Shown here: piece by piece, positions 19,498 to 27,064 of the stretch
Numbering within the stretch: position 1 is the stretch's first letter
Layout of the letters: the number at the start of each line of letters is the position of its first letter
DNA from: Mycobacterium adipatum
GTDB taxonomy: Bacteria > Actinomycetota > Actinomycetes > Mycobacteriales > Mycobacteriaceae
Direction: 5' to 3'
NCBI RefSeq assembly: GCF_001644575.1
Contig: NZ_CP015596.1
Coordinates: 5,704,001 to 5,768,000, forward strand
DNA length: 64,000 nucleotides
Notes under the pieces: model-generated
The model's input: only the letters and a program-made list of their open reading frames with translations
The model's database searches: none
What the model was told of the DNA's origin: nothing
Position numbers and translations under genes: made by a program

Positions 19498-19802
19498 CCG
19501 GCGAAATCGGGACATAGATGAGTCGTGGCTGCGCTGACGAACAGCGTGCCCTGCTGAAACTGGTAGCGCGATTCCACCCGGCCCATCTCGTCGAGCACCG
19601 GCACCCCACCACGCAGGTCTGCGCACGCGGCGAAGCCCGCGGCGATGACTTCGTCGGCGTCCATGCCCGGCAGCCAGGCGTCGTTGACACCGAGTTCATC
19701 CAGGAATGTTGCCGGGTCAGCCGCAGCGCTCGGGGCGCAAACCAGCATGCTGGCACCGCACGTGATCGCGGCGGCTACCAGCATGTGAAATCTGGGCATC
19801 AT
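19494..19802 (-). CDS. DUF732-family secreted protein
   Basis: 102 aa from ATG 19802 (a second ATG follows at once), with GGAGGAA as ribosome-binding site. A Sec signal peptide ends near PSAAA-DPATF. The mature part FLDELGVNDAWLPGMDADEV, then AAGFAACADLRGG and two further Cys, is the small helical disulfide-bonded DUF732 fold found in many mycobacterial secreted proteins. Function unknown. It is convergent on the LAL gene with overlapping stops, and is headed by regulon element copy 3. Confidence 0.85.
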   Translation of the reverse strand: MMPRFHMLVAAAITCGASMLVCAPSAAADPATFLDELGVNDAWLPGMDADEVIAAGFAACADLRGGVPVLDEMGRVESRYQFQQGTLFVSAATTHLCPDFAG

Positions 19803-19850
19803 GATTCTCGTTCCTCCAGGCGCGGGATTGCGGTGCCATCGATGCGGCCG

Positions 19851-19893
19851 ACGCTATCCGCCCGGACGGGGAGTTAAATCGGGTGTTTCCCTA
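19851..19893 (-). promoter_or_regulatory. Regulon element copy 3 plus -10
   Basis: On the minus strand TAGGGAAACACCCGA (19893-19879) is followed by TTTAA and, 22 nt later, by TAGCGT (19856-19851). The predicted start point lies about 40 nt upstream of ATG 19802, leaving room for the strong ribosome-binding site of the DUF732 gene. Confidence 0.72.
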
Positions 19894-19923
19894 TCGCCTC
19901 TTCACCGCAGGCATGCCCAGGAG

Positions 19924-19968
19924 TAGGGAATCACCCTATTTAGTCGTCGGTGGCCGGCAGCTTACTGT
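19924..19968 (+). promoter_or_regulatory. Regulon element copy 4 plus -10
   Basis: TAGGGAATCACCCTA (19924-19938) is followed by TTTAG and a -10-like TACTGT (19963-19968) after 24 nt, upstream of GTG 20009. Copies 3 and 4 are back to back 30 nt apart, serving the divergent DUF732 and CAP-like genes. Confidence 0.72.
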
Positions 19969-20008
19969 CGACCCGCTGAGTAAGTAACCAGCGACCGAGG
20001 GAGTAGCC

Positions 20009-20821
20009 GTGACCACGACTCGCACCACTGTATCCATCGCTTTCGCAACGCTTTTCGCGGCAACGTGGGCGGCGGCGCCGGTGGCGTACGCCAGCCCGCT
20101 GGACGGAATTCGCGCCGCCGTCAACGCCATGCGCAGCGAGTCGCCGTGCGGAGCGCTGAATTACAACATCGACCTCGAGGGCAACGCGCAAGCGATGGTG
20201 GGCAACACCTCACCGGGTGTGCCGCCGGGCGGCCGCTACAACGGAATGACAGCGACAACGGAAGAGTACGGCGATCCCACCGCAGACGCGATCGCCGGCC
20301 TCATCAACAAGATCCGCCCATTGATCAGCAATTGCAGCTACAAGGACTACGGCGTAGGGATGTCCCGGTGGAACGACGAGAGCCGGGTCTCCGTATCCCT
20401 CGGCGAGCCGCCCGCCGCGGCCCCGGTGCCGGTCCCGGAACCCGCGGGGAGGCCCATCAAGTGCACCGGCGGCCCGACCATCCCGGCCGGCCAGACCTGC
20501 CCACCCAAACCGCCGCCGGCGGAGATGGCGCCGACGAACGCCGTCACGCTGGATATCCGGCGCGAAGGTTTGCGCGCCAAGGTGACTGTGGGAAACACGT
20601 CGAATCTGCGGGCGCAGTGCACCTACAACGCCAAAGAAGTGCTCGGGCTGGGAATTCCGGTCAGCCGCAACTTCGAGGTCAACCCGAAGGGCACCACCCC
20701 GTTGGAGTTCGCGGCTCCGCTTCCCGGGCAGACTTACACCGTTGTGGTGGCGTGTAGCGCCGACTTCAACGGAAAGAACGTCGAAATCGGCCGCGTGCAA
20801 CAGGACTTCTCGAGCTTCTAG
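20009..20821 (+). CDS. Secreted CAP-like protein, copy B
   Basis: 270 aa from GTG 20009, with GAGGGAG upstream. A signal peptide ends at PVAYA-SPLDG. Same architecture as copy A at 15443: CAP-like N-terminal domain (SPLDGIRAAVNAMRSESPCG), Pro-rich linker, and C-terminal beta domain with paired Cys. From the linker onward it matches copy A at about 96 percent of bases, including 155 identical bases (20411-20565), which suggests recent gene conversion. It is convergent with the DUF3558-like lipoprotein. Cell-surface or secreted; biochemical role unknown. Confidence 0.75.
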   Translation: MTTTRTTVSIAFATLFAATWAAAPVAYASPLDGIRAAVNAMRSESPCGALNYNIDLEGNAQAMVGNTSPGVPPGGRYNGMTATTEEYGDPTADAIAGLINKIRPLISNCSYKDYGVGMSRWNDESRVSVSLGEPPAAAPVPVPEPAGRPIKCTGGPTIPAGQTCPPKPPPAEMAPTNAVTLDIRREGLRAKVTVGNTSNLRAQCTYNAKEVLGLGIPVSRNFEVNPKGTTPLEFAAPLPGQTYTVVVACSADFNGKNVEIGRVQQDFSSF

Positions 20822-21355
20822 TCACCGCGGGATCAGCGGACCGATCTTGCGTGCGAGGTCGACGGCGGCTGCGTCGGCTTCCTCGTCCGACATCGCCATG
20901 ACGGCGACCTGCACCATGTTGCTGCGGCCACCCGCCGGAAATTCCACCTGCCCGCGCACCAGAAAGCGCATGCCGTCGGGACCCGGCGTACCGACGTCGG
21001 GGAACCCGGGCTCCGGCGGTGCAAGAGTGTTGTGCGCCGCCGAACCCGGGTTGCCGACCTCCACCGCGATGGATTCGTAGGTGTCGGGGTTCTCCCAGAT
21101 GCATCCCGGCATGGTGGGGTCGGTGGAGGTGGACCGTCCCGCGACTGCCGTGCCCAGCAGCGCCGAGATGTCTTGCGCCGACAGCAGCGCGCACGCGTCG
21201 ATCGCGGCAGAGTCAGCGGCCACCGACGCGGTTGGCGATGCGCCACCGGCCTCGGCATTCCCATCGCCGACGCTGGATTGTGAGCTACAACCCGTCACGG
21301 CAAGAAACGATGCGAACACGACGATGGCACGCGACACAATCGCAGAGTCGGTCAT
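20822..21355 (-). CDS. DUF3558-like lipoprotein
   Basis: 177 aa. An N-terminal export helix ends in the lipobox FLAVTGC, so the protein should be anchored to the outer face of the membrane. The mature domain starts ACALLSAQDISALLGTAVAG and contains MPGCIWENPDTYESIAVEVGN, the pattern of DUF3558 lipoproteins (LpqB/LprC-like small antigens). A regulon element lies 35 nt upstream and TAGCGT ends seven bases before ATG 21355, so the transcript is probably leaderless. It follows CAP-like copy B convergently with adjacent stops. Confidence 0.8.
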   Translation of the reverse strand: MTDSAIVSRAIVVFASFLAVTGCSSQSSVGDGNAEAGGASPTASVAADSAAIDACALLSAQDISALLGTAVAGRSTSTDPTMPGCIWENPDTYESIAVEVGNPGSAAHNTLAPPEPGFPDVGTPGPDGMRFLVRGQVEFPAGGRSNMVQVAVMAMSDEEADAAAVDLARKIGPLIPR

Positions 21356-21362
21356 CGGTCAC

Positions 21363-21405
21363 ACGCTAACGGCGCCCGACGCACGAGAAATCGGGTGTTT
21401 CCCTA
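21363..21405 (-). promoter_or_regulatory. Regulon element copy 5 plus -10
   Basis: On the minus strand TAGGGAAACACCCGA (21405-21391) is followed by TTTC and, 22 nt later, by TAGCGT (21368-21363), seven bases before the lipoprotein ATG. Spacing and layout copy those at 16640 and 19802. Confidence 0.72.
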
Positions 21406-21516
21406 TCACCGCGCGTTGCCCGGGCGCAAAGGGGCTGACCACCGTGCACACCGATCGATTCGGCGCCGCGGCGGTCAGCCCGTTGCTGCCGGGCGGCTGG
21501 CGCCCGGCCGAGCAGA

Positions 21517-22618
21517 ACTAGCTGTACTGACCTGAGAGGTTAGGTACGCGGGCGGCGGGTGGTTGGCCCCCGAGTGCGGTGTGGCCGCGGTGGTAATTGT
21601 AGGTGTGCAGCCAGCGTGGGTATTCAGCGCAACGTTCCGCGTCGCTGGTGTAGAGCCGCGCATAGGCCCATTCGTCGGCCAGGGTGCGGTGGAAGCGCTC
21701 GACCTTGCCATTGGTTTGGGGCCGATACGGACGGGTGCGGCGATGCTCAACTCTGCCGAGCGCTTCGCGAAAGGTGTGAGACCGGTAGCAGGACCCATTG
21801 TCGGTCAGCACTTTTCGGACGGTTATGCCGCAGTGTTCGAACCAGGCGTTGGCGCGGGTCCAAAATTCTGCTGCGGTCTCCTTGCGTTCATCGGCGAGCA
21901 TCTCGCTGTAGACCAACCGGGAGTAGCCATCGATCGCGGTGTGCAGGAAGTGGTGCCCCCGCAAGGGATCACCCCACTTACTTCGCCGTCCTGAACTCTT
22001 ATCCGCTTTGGAGTTGCGGTTACCAACGGTGCGTCCCAGCATCCGCCAGCCGCCGCCGGCAGGGATCTTGCCGACTTTCTTGACATCGACATGGACCAGA
22101 TCCCCGACGGCGGCCGACTCAATGCGGCGGATGACCCGACCGGTCGGGCGGTCCAGCCAGCGCAACCGGGCTATCCCGTAACGCATCAGCACGCGGTGCA
22201 CTGTGGAGGGATGAATGCCCAGCAGATAACCGATCCGGGCTGGTCCCCACCGGCGGATGACGCGGACCTTGATGATTCGGCGCTCAGTGCGTGTCGGGGT
22301 TTGGTGGGGGCTTCGATGCGGTCGCGAGCTGCGATCAGCCATACCGGTCGGGCCCAGCTCGCGGTAACGGGTGGCCCACCGCTGGGCGGTCGTGACTGCG
22401 ACTTGAAAGCGTTCGGCTGCCCGACGCAACGGCCAGCCGTCCTCAACTACGCAACGAGCGAGGCGCAGACGACCGGTTTCTGACAATGGGGCATTACGGT
22501 GGGACACGAAGACCTCCGAGGGTGGGGAGCGTTCCTAGACAGCTCGCACTCCACTCGGAGGTCTTCTTCATGTCACCACGCCACGCCGTACCTAACGTCC
22601 GTGGTCAGTACAACTAGC
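21517..22618. mobile_element. IS481-family insertion sequence with 6-bp target duplication
   Basis: The element runs 21523-22612 (1,090 bp), beginning TGTACTGACC and ending GGTCAGTACA. Terminal inverted repeats of 26 bp (21523-21548 and 22587-22612) match at 22 positions. It is flanked by ACTAGC on both sides (21517-21522 and 22613-22618), a 6-bp duplication fitting the NCTAGN target preference known for IS481. It is inserted exactly at the end of fba, so the fba stop codon lies in the right-hand duplication. It looks intact. Confidence 0.92.
21518..22507 (-). CDS. IS481-family transposase
   Basis: 329 aa from GTG 22507. An N-terminal helix-turn-helix (LRRAAERFQVAVTTAQRW) is followed by an integrase-type DDE core: Asp in VHVDVKKVG, Asp in VLTDNGSCYRS, and Glu in KVERFHRTLADEW. 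There is no frameshift, so it is likely functional. The coding frame runs through the left inverted repeat. Its stop TAG is made by the CTAG of the target site at 21518-21521, not by the element itself. Catalyses cut-and-paste or copy movement of the element. Confidence 0.93.
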   Translation of the reverse strand: MSHRNAPLSETGRLRLARCVVEDGWPLRRAAERFQVAVTTAQRWATRYRELGPTGMADRSSRPHRSPHQTPTRTERRIIKVRVIRRWGPARIGYLLGIHPSTVHRVLMRYGIARLRWLDRPTGRVIRRIESAAVGDLVHVDVKKVGKIPAGGGWRMLGRTVGNRNSKADKSSGRRSKWGDPLRGHHFLHTAIDGYSRLVYSEMLADERKETAAEFWTRANAWFEHCGITVRKVLTDNGSCYRSHTFREALGRVEHRRTRPYRPQTNGKVERFHRTLADEWAYARLYTSDAERCAEYPRWLHTYNYHRGHTALGGQPPAARVPNLSGQYS

Positions 22619-23651
22619 CCGCGGACACCGAGCGGCCAGCGCTGTGCAGGTCGTTGCACGCCTCGATGACCCGCTCGGTCATCCCGGCCTCGGCCTTCTT
22701 CAGGTAGCTGCGCGGGTCGTAGACCTTCTTGTTGCCGACCTCGCCGTCGATCTTGAGCACACCGTCGTAGTTGGTGAACATGTGACCGACGATGGGCCGG
22801 CTGAATGCGTACTGGGTGTCGGTGTCGACGTTCATCTTCACCACGCCGAAGCGCAGCGAATCCTCGATCTCGGACTTCAGCGAGCCCGATCCGCCGTGGA
22901 AGACGAAGTCGAACGGCTGGCTGCCTTCGGGCAGCCCCAGCTTGGCGACGGCCACCTTCTGACCCTGCTCCAGCACATCGGGACGCAGCTTGACGTTGCC
23001 CGGCTTGTACACGCCGTGCACATTGCCGAACGTCGCGGCCAGCAGGTACTTGCCGTTCTCCCCGACGCCGAGCGCATCGATGGTCTTCTCGAAGTCCTCG
23101 GGGGTGGTGTAGAGCTTGTCGTTGATCTCGGCCTCGACGCCGTCCTCTTCACCGCCGACCACGCCGATCTCGATCTCCAGGATGATCTTGGCCTCGGCCG
23201 AGAGCTTCAGCAGTTCCTGAGCGATCTGCAGATTCTCGTCGATCGGCACCGCGGACCCGTCCCACATGTGCGACTGGAACAGCGGGTTCTGACCGTTCTT
23301 GACGCGCTCGGCCGAGATCGCCAGCAGCGGCCGCACGAAACTGTCCAGCTTGTCCTTGGGGCAGTGGTCGGTGTGCAGAGCGACGGTGACGTCGTACTTG
23401 GCGGCGACGACATGGGCGAACTCGGCCAGCGCGGTGGCGCCGACGACCATGTCCTTGATGCCGAGCCCGGAGCCGAACTCTGCACCGCCGGTGGAGAACT
23501 GGATGATCCCGTCGCTGCCCGCGTCGGCGAATCCCTTGATCGCGGCATTGATGGTCTCCGAGGAGGTGCAGTTGATCGCCGGGAAGGCGAACGAGTGCTC
23601 CTTGGCGCGGCCCAGCATCTCGGCGTATACCTCGGGCGTGGCGATGGGCAT
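22614..23651 (-). CDS. fba: Class II fructose-bisphosphate aldolase
   Basis: 345 aa from ATG 23651 with a strong AGGAGG behind it. Zinc-dependent, it cleaves or forms fructose-1,6-bisphosphate (glycolysis and gluconeogenesis). It shows MPIATPEVYAEMLGRAKEHS, the zinc region ALHTDHCPKDKLDSF, EIEIGVVGGEEDGVE, the third ligand in TFGNVHGVYKPG, and phosphate-binding VFHGGSGS with MNVDTDTQYAF. It is monocistronic and divergent from the lipoprotein at 23752. The IS481 insertion abuts its stop codon without changing the protein; any native terminator downstream has been displaced. Confidence 0.97.
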   Translation of the reverse strand: MPIATPEVYAEMLGRAKEHSFAFPAINCTSSETINAAIKGFADAGSDGIIQFSTGGAEFGSGLGIKDMVVGATALAEFAHVVAAKYDVTVALHTDHCPKDKLDSFVRPLLAISAERVKNGQNPLFQSHMWDGSAVPIDENLQIAQELLKLSAEAKIILEIEIGVVGGEEDGVEAEINDKLYTTPEDFEKTIDALGVGENGKYLLAATFGNVHGVYKPGNVKLRPDVLEQGQKVAVAKLGLPEGSQPFDFVFHGGSGSLKSEIEDSLRFGVVKMNVDTDTQYAFSRPIVGHMFTNYDGVLKIDGEVGNKKVYDPRSYLKKAEAGMTERVIEACNDLHSAGRSVSAG

Positions 23652-23751
23652 TGACTTCCTCCTGGGTCGCGTGCGCTTTCTCCGGCAGTATCTCAATAAA
23701 GCGATGGCGGCGGCAGGGCGGATACCGAGTCGACGGATTACGGTGGTGGAA

Positions 23752-24240
23752 ATGCGCGCCCGATCGGTCCTGCCACTGCTCGCCGTGGCGGTCCCGATCC
23801 TGATGGCCGGGTGCGCCCCCGAAGCCGCCCCCGGCCCGGTGTCCGTTCCGGTGCCCGCCCCGCTCGCGCCGCCCGCGCCGGTGCCGGCCCGCTCGGTCGC
23901 CCCGGGCATGGCCCAGGTCATCGTGAACGGGGACACCGGCCCCACCGGCCCGGTGAGCTGCTCCACCGATGACGGGCTGACGACCATCAGCATCGGGGCC
24001 AGCTCGCTCGGGGTCAGCGTGATCGTGACCGATGACGATATGCCGTCGGTGCGATCGGTCTCGATCGGCGACGTCGGCGGCGTGGCGCTCGGGTTCGCCG
24101 CCGGTACGGCGGCCGAGCCGCCGACGGCCTATCGCAACGGCGCCACCGTCATCGTCTCCGGGTCCGGTAGCGGTACCGATTCGGCGGACCCGGCGCGCAT
24201 CGTGGACTCCAGCTACCAGATCGCCGTGGCCTGTCCCTGA
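23752..24240 (+). CDS. LpqH-like lipoprotein
   Basis: 162 aa. The signal sequence MRARSVLPLLAVAVPILMAG ends at a lipobox Cys, so it is a membrane-anchored lipoprotein. A Pro/Ala/Val linker precedes a beta-sandwich domain with one disulfide (SCSTDDGLTTISIG and the final VACP), the layout of the mycobacterial 19-kDa antigen LpqH family. GTG codons at 23742-23746 are alternative starts. Function of the family is unclear; members are Toll-like receptor 2 ligands in pathogens. It is divergent from fba and 25 nt upstream of the DedA gene. Confidence 0.75.
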   Translation: MRARSVLPLLAVAVPILMAGCAPEAAPGPVSVPVPAPLAPPAPVPARSVAPGMAQVIVNGDTGPTGPVSCSTDDGLTTISIGASSLGVSVIVTDDDMPSVRSVSIGDVGGVALGFAAGTAAEPPTAYRNGATVIVSGSGSGTDSADPARIVDSSYQIAVACP

Positions 24241-24251
24241 GCCGCAGCCGG

Positions 24252-24266
24252 TATCTTGGGGCCTCA
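24252..24266 (+). promoter_or_regulatory. Possible leaderless promoter of the DedA gene
   Basis: TATCTT (24252-24257) ends eight bases before ATG 24266 and no ribosome-binding site is visible. Confidence 0.35.
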
Positions 24267-24985
24267 TGACGGTGAACGACGTGGCGCTCGCGCCAGCTAC
24301 CCATCTGGCCCTGATGCCGGATTTCATGGATCCGATCAACCTGCTGAGTTACTTCGGAACCTGGGCCCTGATCGGCCTGCTGGTGGTGGTGTTCGTCGAG
24401 TCGGGCGTGCTGTTCCCGATCCTGCCGGGTGATTCGCTGCTGTTCGTGGCGGGCATGCTGGCCGCGGGCACCGCGGCAGCCTCCAAGGAGGGCAATGTCG
24501 CCAACGCGGATTTCCAGCTGTGGCAGCTGCTGGTGTTCATCCCCATCGCCGCGGTGCTGGGTGCGCAGTTGGGCTATTGGATCGGCCGCAATGTCGGCAC
24601 CGCCATGTTCAAACCCGATGCCCGCTTCCTCAAGCAGAAGTACCTCGACGAGGCGCATGTCTTCTTCGAGCAGCGCGGGCCGTTCGCCATCGTCATCGCC
24701 CGTTTCGTGCCGATCGTGCGCACACTGGCACCGATCACCGCCGGCGCGGCCAAGATGAATTACGCCGTGTTCACGCTGTTCAACGCGGTCGGCGCCGTCG
24801 TCTGGGGGGTGGGGCTGACGCTGCTGGGCTACTGGCTGGGCCGCTTCGAGATCATCCAGAAGCTGCTGGAACCGATCGTCATCGGCATCGTCGTCATCTC
24901 GGTGCTGCCGATCGCCATCGAGTGGTACAAGCGCCGTAAGGCCGCCAAGGACGCCGGCGAGGGTCCGCTCGCCGAGCAGGCCTAA
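24266..24985 (+). CDS. DedA-family membrane protein (Rv0364-like)
   Basis: 239 aa. DedA/SNARE-associated domain with FVESGVLFPILPGDSLLFVAG, the amphipathic GYWIGRNVG, and the diagnostic FEQRGPFAIVIARFVPIVRT followed by APITAGAAKMNY. These match the re-entrant helices and Arg residues of DedA flippases. DedA proteins move undecaprenyl phosphate or phospholipids across the cytoplasmic membrane. The C-terminus is a basic cytoplasmic tail (KRRKAAKDAGE). In mycobacteria the same gene follows fba. Its stop overlaps the convergent TetR gene. Confidence 0.9.
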   Translation: MTVNDVALAPATHLALMPDFMDPINLLSYFGTWALIGLLVVVFVESGVLFPILPGDSLLFVAGMLAAGTAAASKEGNVANADFQLWQLLVFIPIAAVLGAQLGYWIGRNVGTAMFKPDARFLKQKYLDEAHVFFEQRGPFAIVIARFVPIVRTLAPITAGAAKMNYAVFTLFNAVGAVVWGVGLTLLGYWLGRFEIIQKLLEPIVIGIVVISVLPIAIEWYKRRKAAKDAGEGPLAEQA

Positions 24986-25590
24986 ACCACCACACCGTTC
25001 TTCAACGCGTCGAACAACCGTCCCAGCCGTGCCCGGTGGTCGTCGATGACGGGTTCCGGTGCGCCTTCGTCGATGACGCGGCGGGCGGTCTCGGTCATCA
25101 CCGCGGTGTAGCCGGCGATGACGAGCGCCGCGAACAGTGCCGGGTCACCCCCGAATCGTTCGTCGGCGTCCAGTTCATCCGCCAGCGCCTGCTGCAGCTC
25201 CGCCCCGATCTCGCGGGCGCGCGCGATCAGCGCCGATGATCCCGCGACGGTCCGGAAGAACGGGATCGATCCCTGCTTGAGCGCGGACAGCGCGTGGCGG
25301 TCGTCGACGAGCCGGAAGGCCGCCTCCCGCAGCGAGGTGAGCGCGTCGACGCCGGGATCGCGGTCACGCACGGCGGCGCGCAGGATGTCGACGGCGTCCT
25401 CTTCGCGGTCGAAGAGCAGGTCCTCCTTGCGCGGGAAGTGTTTGAACACGGTGACGCTGGAGACCCCCGCCTGGCGGGCCACGTCGGCGACGGTGACGGC
25501 GTCGAACCCGCGGTCGAGGAACAACACGGTCGCGACATCGGAGATCTTGCGGCGCGTGATCGGGCCGCCACGCTCGGAGGTTCTCGGCAT
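24982..25590 (-). CDS. TetR-family transcriptional regulator
   Basis: About 202 aa from ATG 25590 (MPRTSERGGPITRRKISDVA); an upstream in-frame start at 25626 would lie inside the operator. The DNA-binding helix-turn-helix is VTVADVARQAGVSSVTVFKH (about residues 31-50). The ligand-binding domain ends ETARRVIDEGAPEP. It is divergent from the MFS exporter at 25640 with a 49-nt gap holding repeats, so it most likely represses that exporter and itself. Confidence 0.88.
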   Translation of the reverse strand: MPRTSERGGPITRRKISDVATVLFLDRGFDAVTVADVARQAGVSSVTVFKHFPRKEDLLFDREEDAVDILRAAVRDRDPGVDALTSLREAAFRLVDDRHALSALKQGSIPFFRTVAGSSALIARAREIGAELQQALADELDADERFGGDPALFAALVIAGYTAVMTETARRVIDEGAPEPVIDDHRARLGRLFDALKNGVVV

Positions 25591-25605
25591 TTCACCCCAC
25601 TTTGT

Positions 25606-25637
25606 TGACTGACTTAGTTTAGTCACTTAATTTAGAC
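25606..25637. promoter_or_regulatory. TetR operator region, direct and inverted repeats
   Basis: ACTTAGTTTAG (25612-25622) and ACTTAATTTAG (25625-25635) are tandem repeats at 13-nt spacing, and TGACT-N6-AGTCA (25610-25625) is an inverted repeat over the first. All are AT-rich and end three bases before the MFS start codon, so bound repressor would block translation start and transcription. Confidence 0.55.
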
Positions 25638-25639
25638 GC

Positions 25640-27064
25640 ATGATTGCTACCCCGAGCATTGTGCCGCCTCGTTCGCTGCGGCAGGCCTGGCCCGCGTTGG
25701 TGGGTCTGTCCGCGGTCGTCCTCTTCGAAATGCTGGACAACTCGGTGCTCAACATCGCGCTGCCCACCATCGGTCGCGACCTGCACGCCTCGACGACCGA
25801 GCTGCAATGGGTCATCGGTGCATACGCCGTCGCCCTCGGCGCGCTGATGCTGGCGTTCGGCGCGGTGGCCGACCGGTTCGGTCGCCGCCGGCTCATGCTC
25901 GTCGGACTCGTCGTGCTCGCCGCAGCGAGCCTCGCCACCGCACTCGTCAGCACCGTCGATCAGCTCATCGCCGTCCGGGTGCTCACCGGCATCGCCGCCG
26001 CGATGACCACCCCGGGCTCGATGGCGCTGGCATTCCGACTCTTCGACGAGGACGCGTTGCGACTGCGGGCGATCACCCTCATCTCCACCGTCGGTCTCGT
26101 CGGTCTGGCCATCGGACCGACCGCCGGCGGGCTGGTCATCCAGATCACGCAGTGGCAGGTACTGCTGTTGGTGAACGTCCCCGTCGCGGTGCTGGCGATC
26201 ATCGGCGTCAGCCGCGGCGTGGCCGCCGACCGAACCGCCGACCTACACCGTGCCCCGCTGGACATCCTGGGTGCCGCGCTGGGTACCGCCTCGATCGCGC
26301 TGGCGCTGGTGGCCCCCACCCTGTTCGTCGACCGGGGCCCCGGCTCCTGGTCACCGTGGGCGACCAGCGCCGGGGCCGTCGTCGCCCTCGGCCTGTTCGT
26401 GCTTCGCGAGCGCTCGGCACAACATCCGCTGATCGCACCGGACCTCCTTGCGCGCCCGCTGGTTTCGGGCGGTCTGGCGTTCAAGGCGGCGGCCGGGTTG
26501 GCGGTCGCCGGTCTCGGCTGCCTGGTGACCCTGCAGCTGCAGCTCGACTGGGGGTGGCCGCCGGCACTCGCCGCGCTCGGCATGCTGCCGCAGGTCGTGG
26601 TCCTGATCGCCGGCAGCGCGTTCGTCAATCCACTGGTGCGGCGAGTCGGACCGGAGCGCGCCGCCTGGATCAGCGCATGTGCCGTGGTGGCCGGCCTGGC
26701 CTGCTTCGCGCTGCTCGGCCGCCTCGGCTACCTCTGGGTCGCGCTGGCCCTGGCACTGGTGGCCGCCGGCATGCGCGTGGTGGGCGTGGTCGCCGCGCTC
26801 AACGTGGTGCGCGGGCTGCCGGACAACCGGACCACCATCGGCACCGCGCTCACCGACACCGCCTCGCAGGTGGCGGCGGGGATCGGCGTCACCGTCGCCG
26901 GCACCATCCTGGCGGCACTGTTCACCGGTTCACTGGCTGCCGCGAACTGGACGCAACCACAGACCCAGCAGTTCCACGCGGCCGTCACGGTCGCCGGGTT
27001 GGCGTTGACCGTGCTGGCCGGTGCGCTCGTGGCGTTCGGCATCCGGCAGAGCCGGCGAGGCTAA
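25640..27064 (+). CDS. MFS multidrug exporter, DHA2 (14-TM) type
   Basis: 474 aa. Major facilitator with EMLDNSVLNIALPTIGRDL (DHA2 motif D1 in helix 1), LQWVIGAYAV, motif A GAVADRFGRRRLML in loop 2-3, and motif C-like IGPTAGGLVI. About 14 hydrophobic segments are visible, as in EmrB/QacA exporters. It would expel cationic or hydrophobic compounds using the proton gradient. Regulation is presumably by the divergent TetR. Its stop overlaps that of the convergent NhaA fusion. Confidence 0.9.
   Translation: MIATPSIVPPRSLRQAWPALVGLSAVVLFEMLDNSVLNIALPTIGRDLHASTTELQWVIGAYAVALGALMLAFGAVADRFGRRRLMLVGLVVLAAASLATALVSTVDQLIAVRVLTGIAAAMTTPGSMALAFRLFDEDALRLRAITLISTVGLVGLAIGPTAGGLVIQITQWQVLLLVNVPVAVLAIIGVSRGVAADRTADLHRAPLDILGAALGTASIALALVAPTLFVDRGPGSWSPWATSAGAVVALGLFVLRERSAQHPLIAPDLLARPLVSGGLAFKAAAGLAVAGLGCLVTLQLQLDWGWPPALAALGMLPQVVVLIAGSAFVNPLVRRVGPERAAWISACAVVAGLACFALLGRLGYLWVALALALVAAGMRVVGVVAALNVVRGLPDNRTTIGTALTDTASQVAAGIGVTVAGTILAALFTGSLAAANWTQPQTQQFHAAVTVAGLALTVLAGALVAFGIRQSRRG

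Noticed and set aside
14589..21405. Scattered repeats read as a CRISPR or transposon-end array
   Set aside because: The five 15-mers are in mixed orientations, irregularly spaced and each tied to a gene start, which fits a transcription-factor site rather than an array.
21441..21521. Short plus-strand frame ending LLPGGWRPAEQN just before the IS element
   Set aside because: It could be the tail of a deleted gene, but 26 codons without a match to anything I recognise is too little to support.
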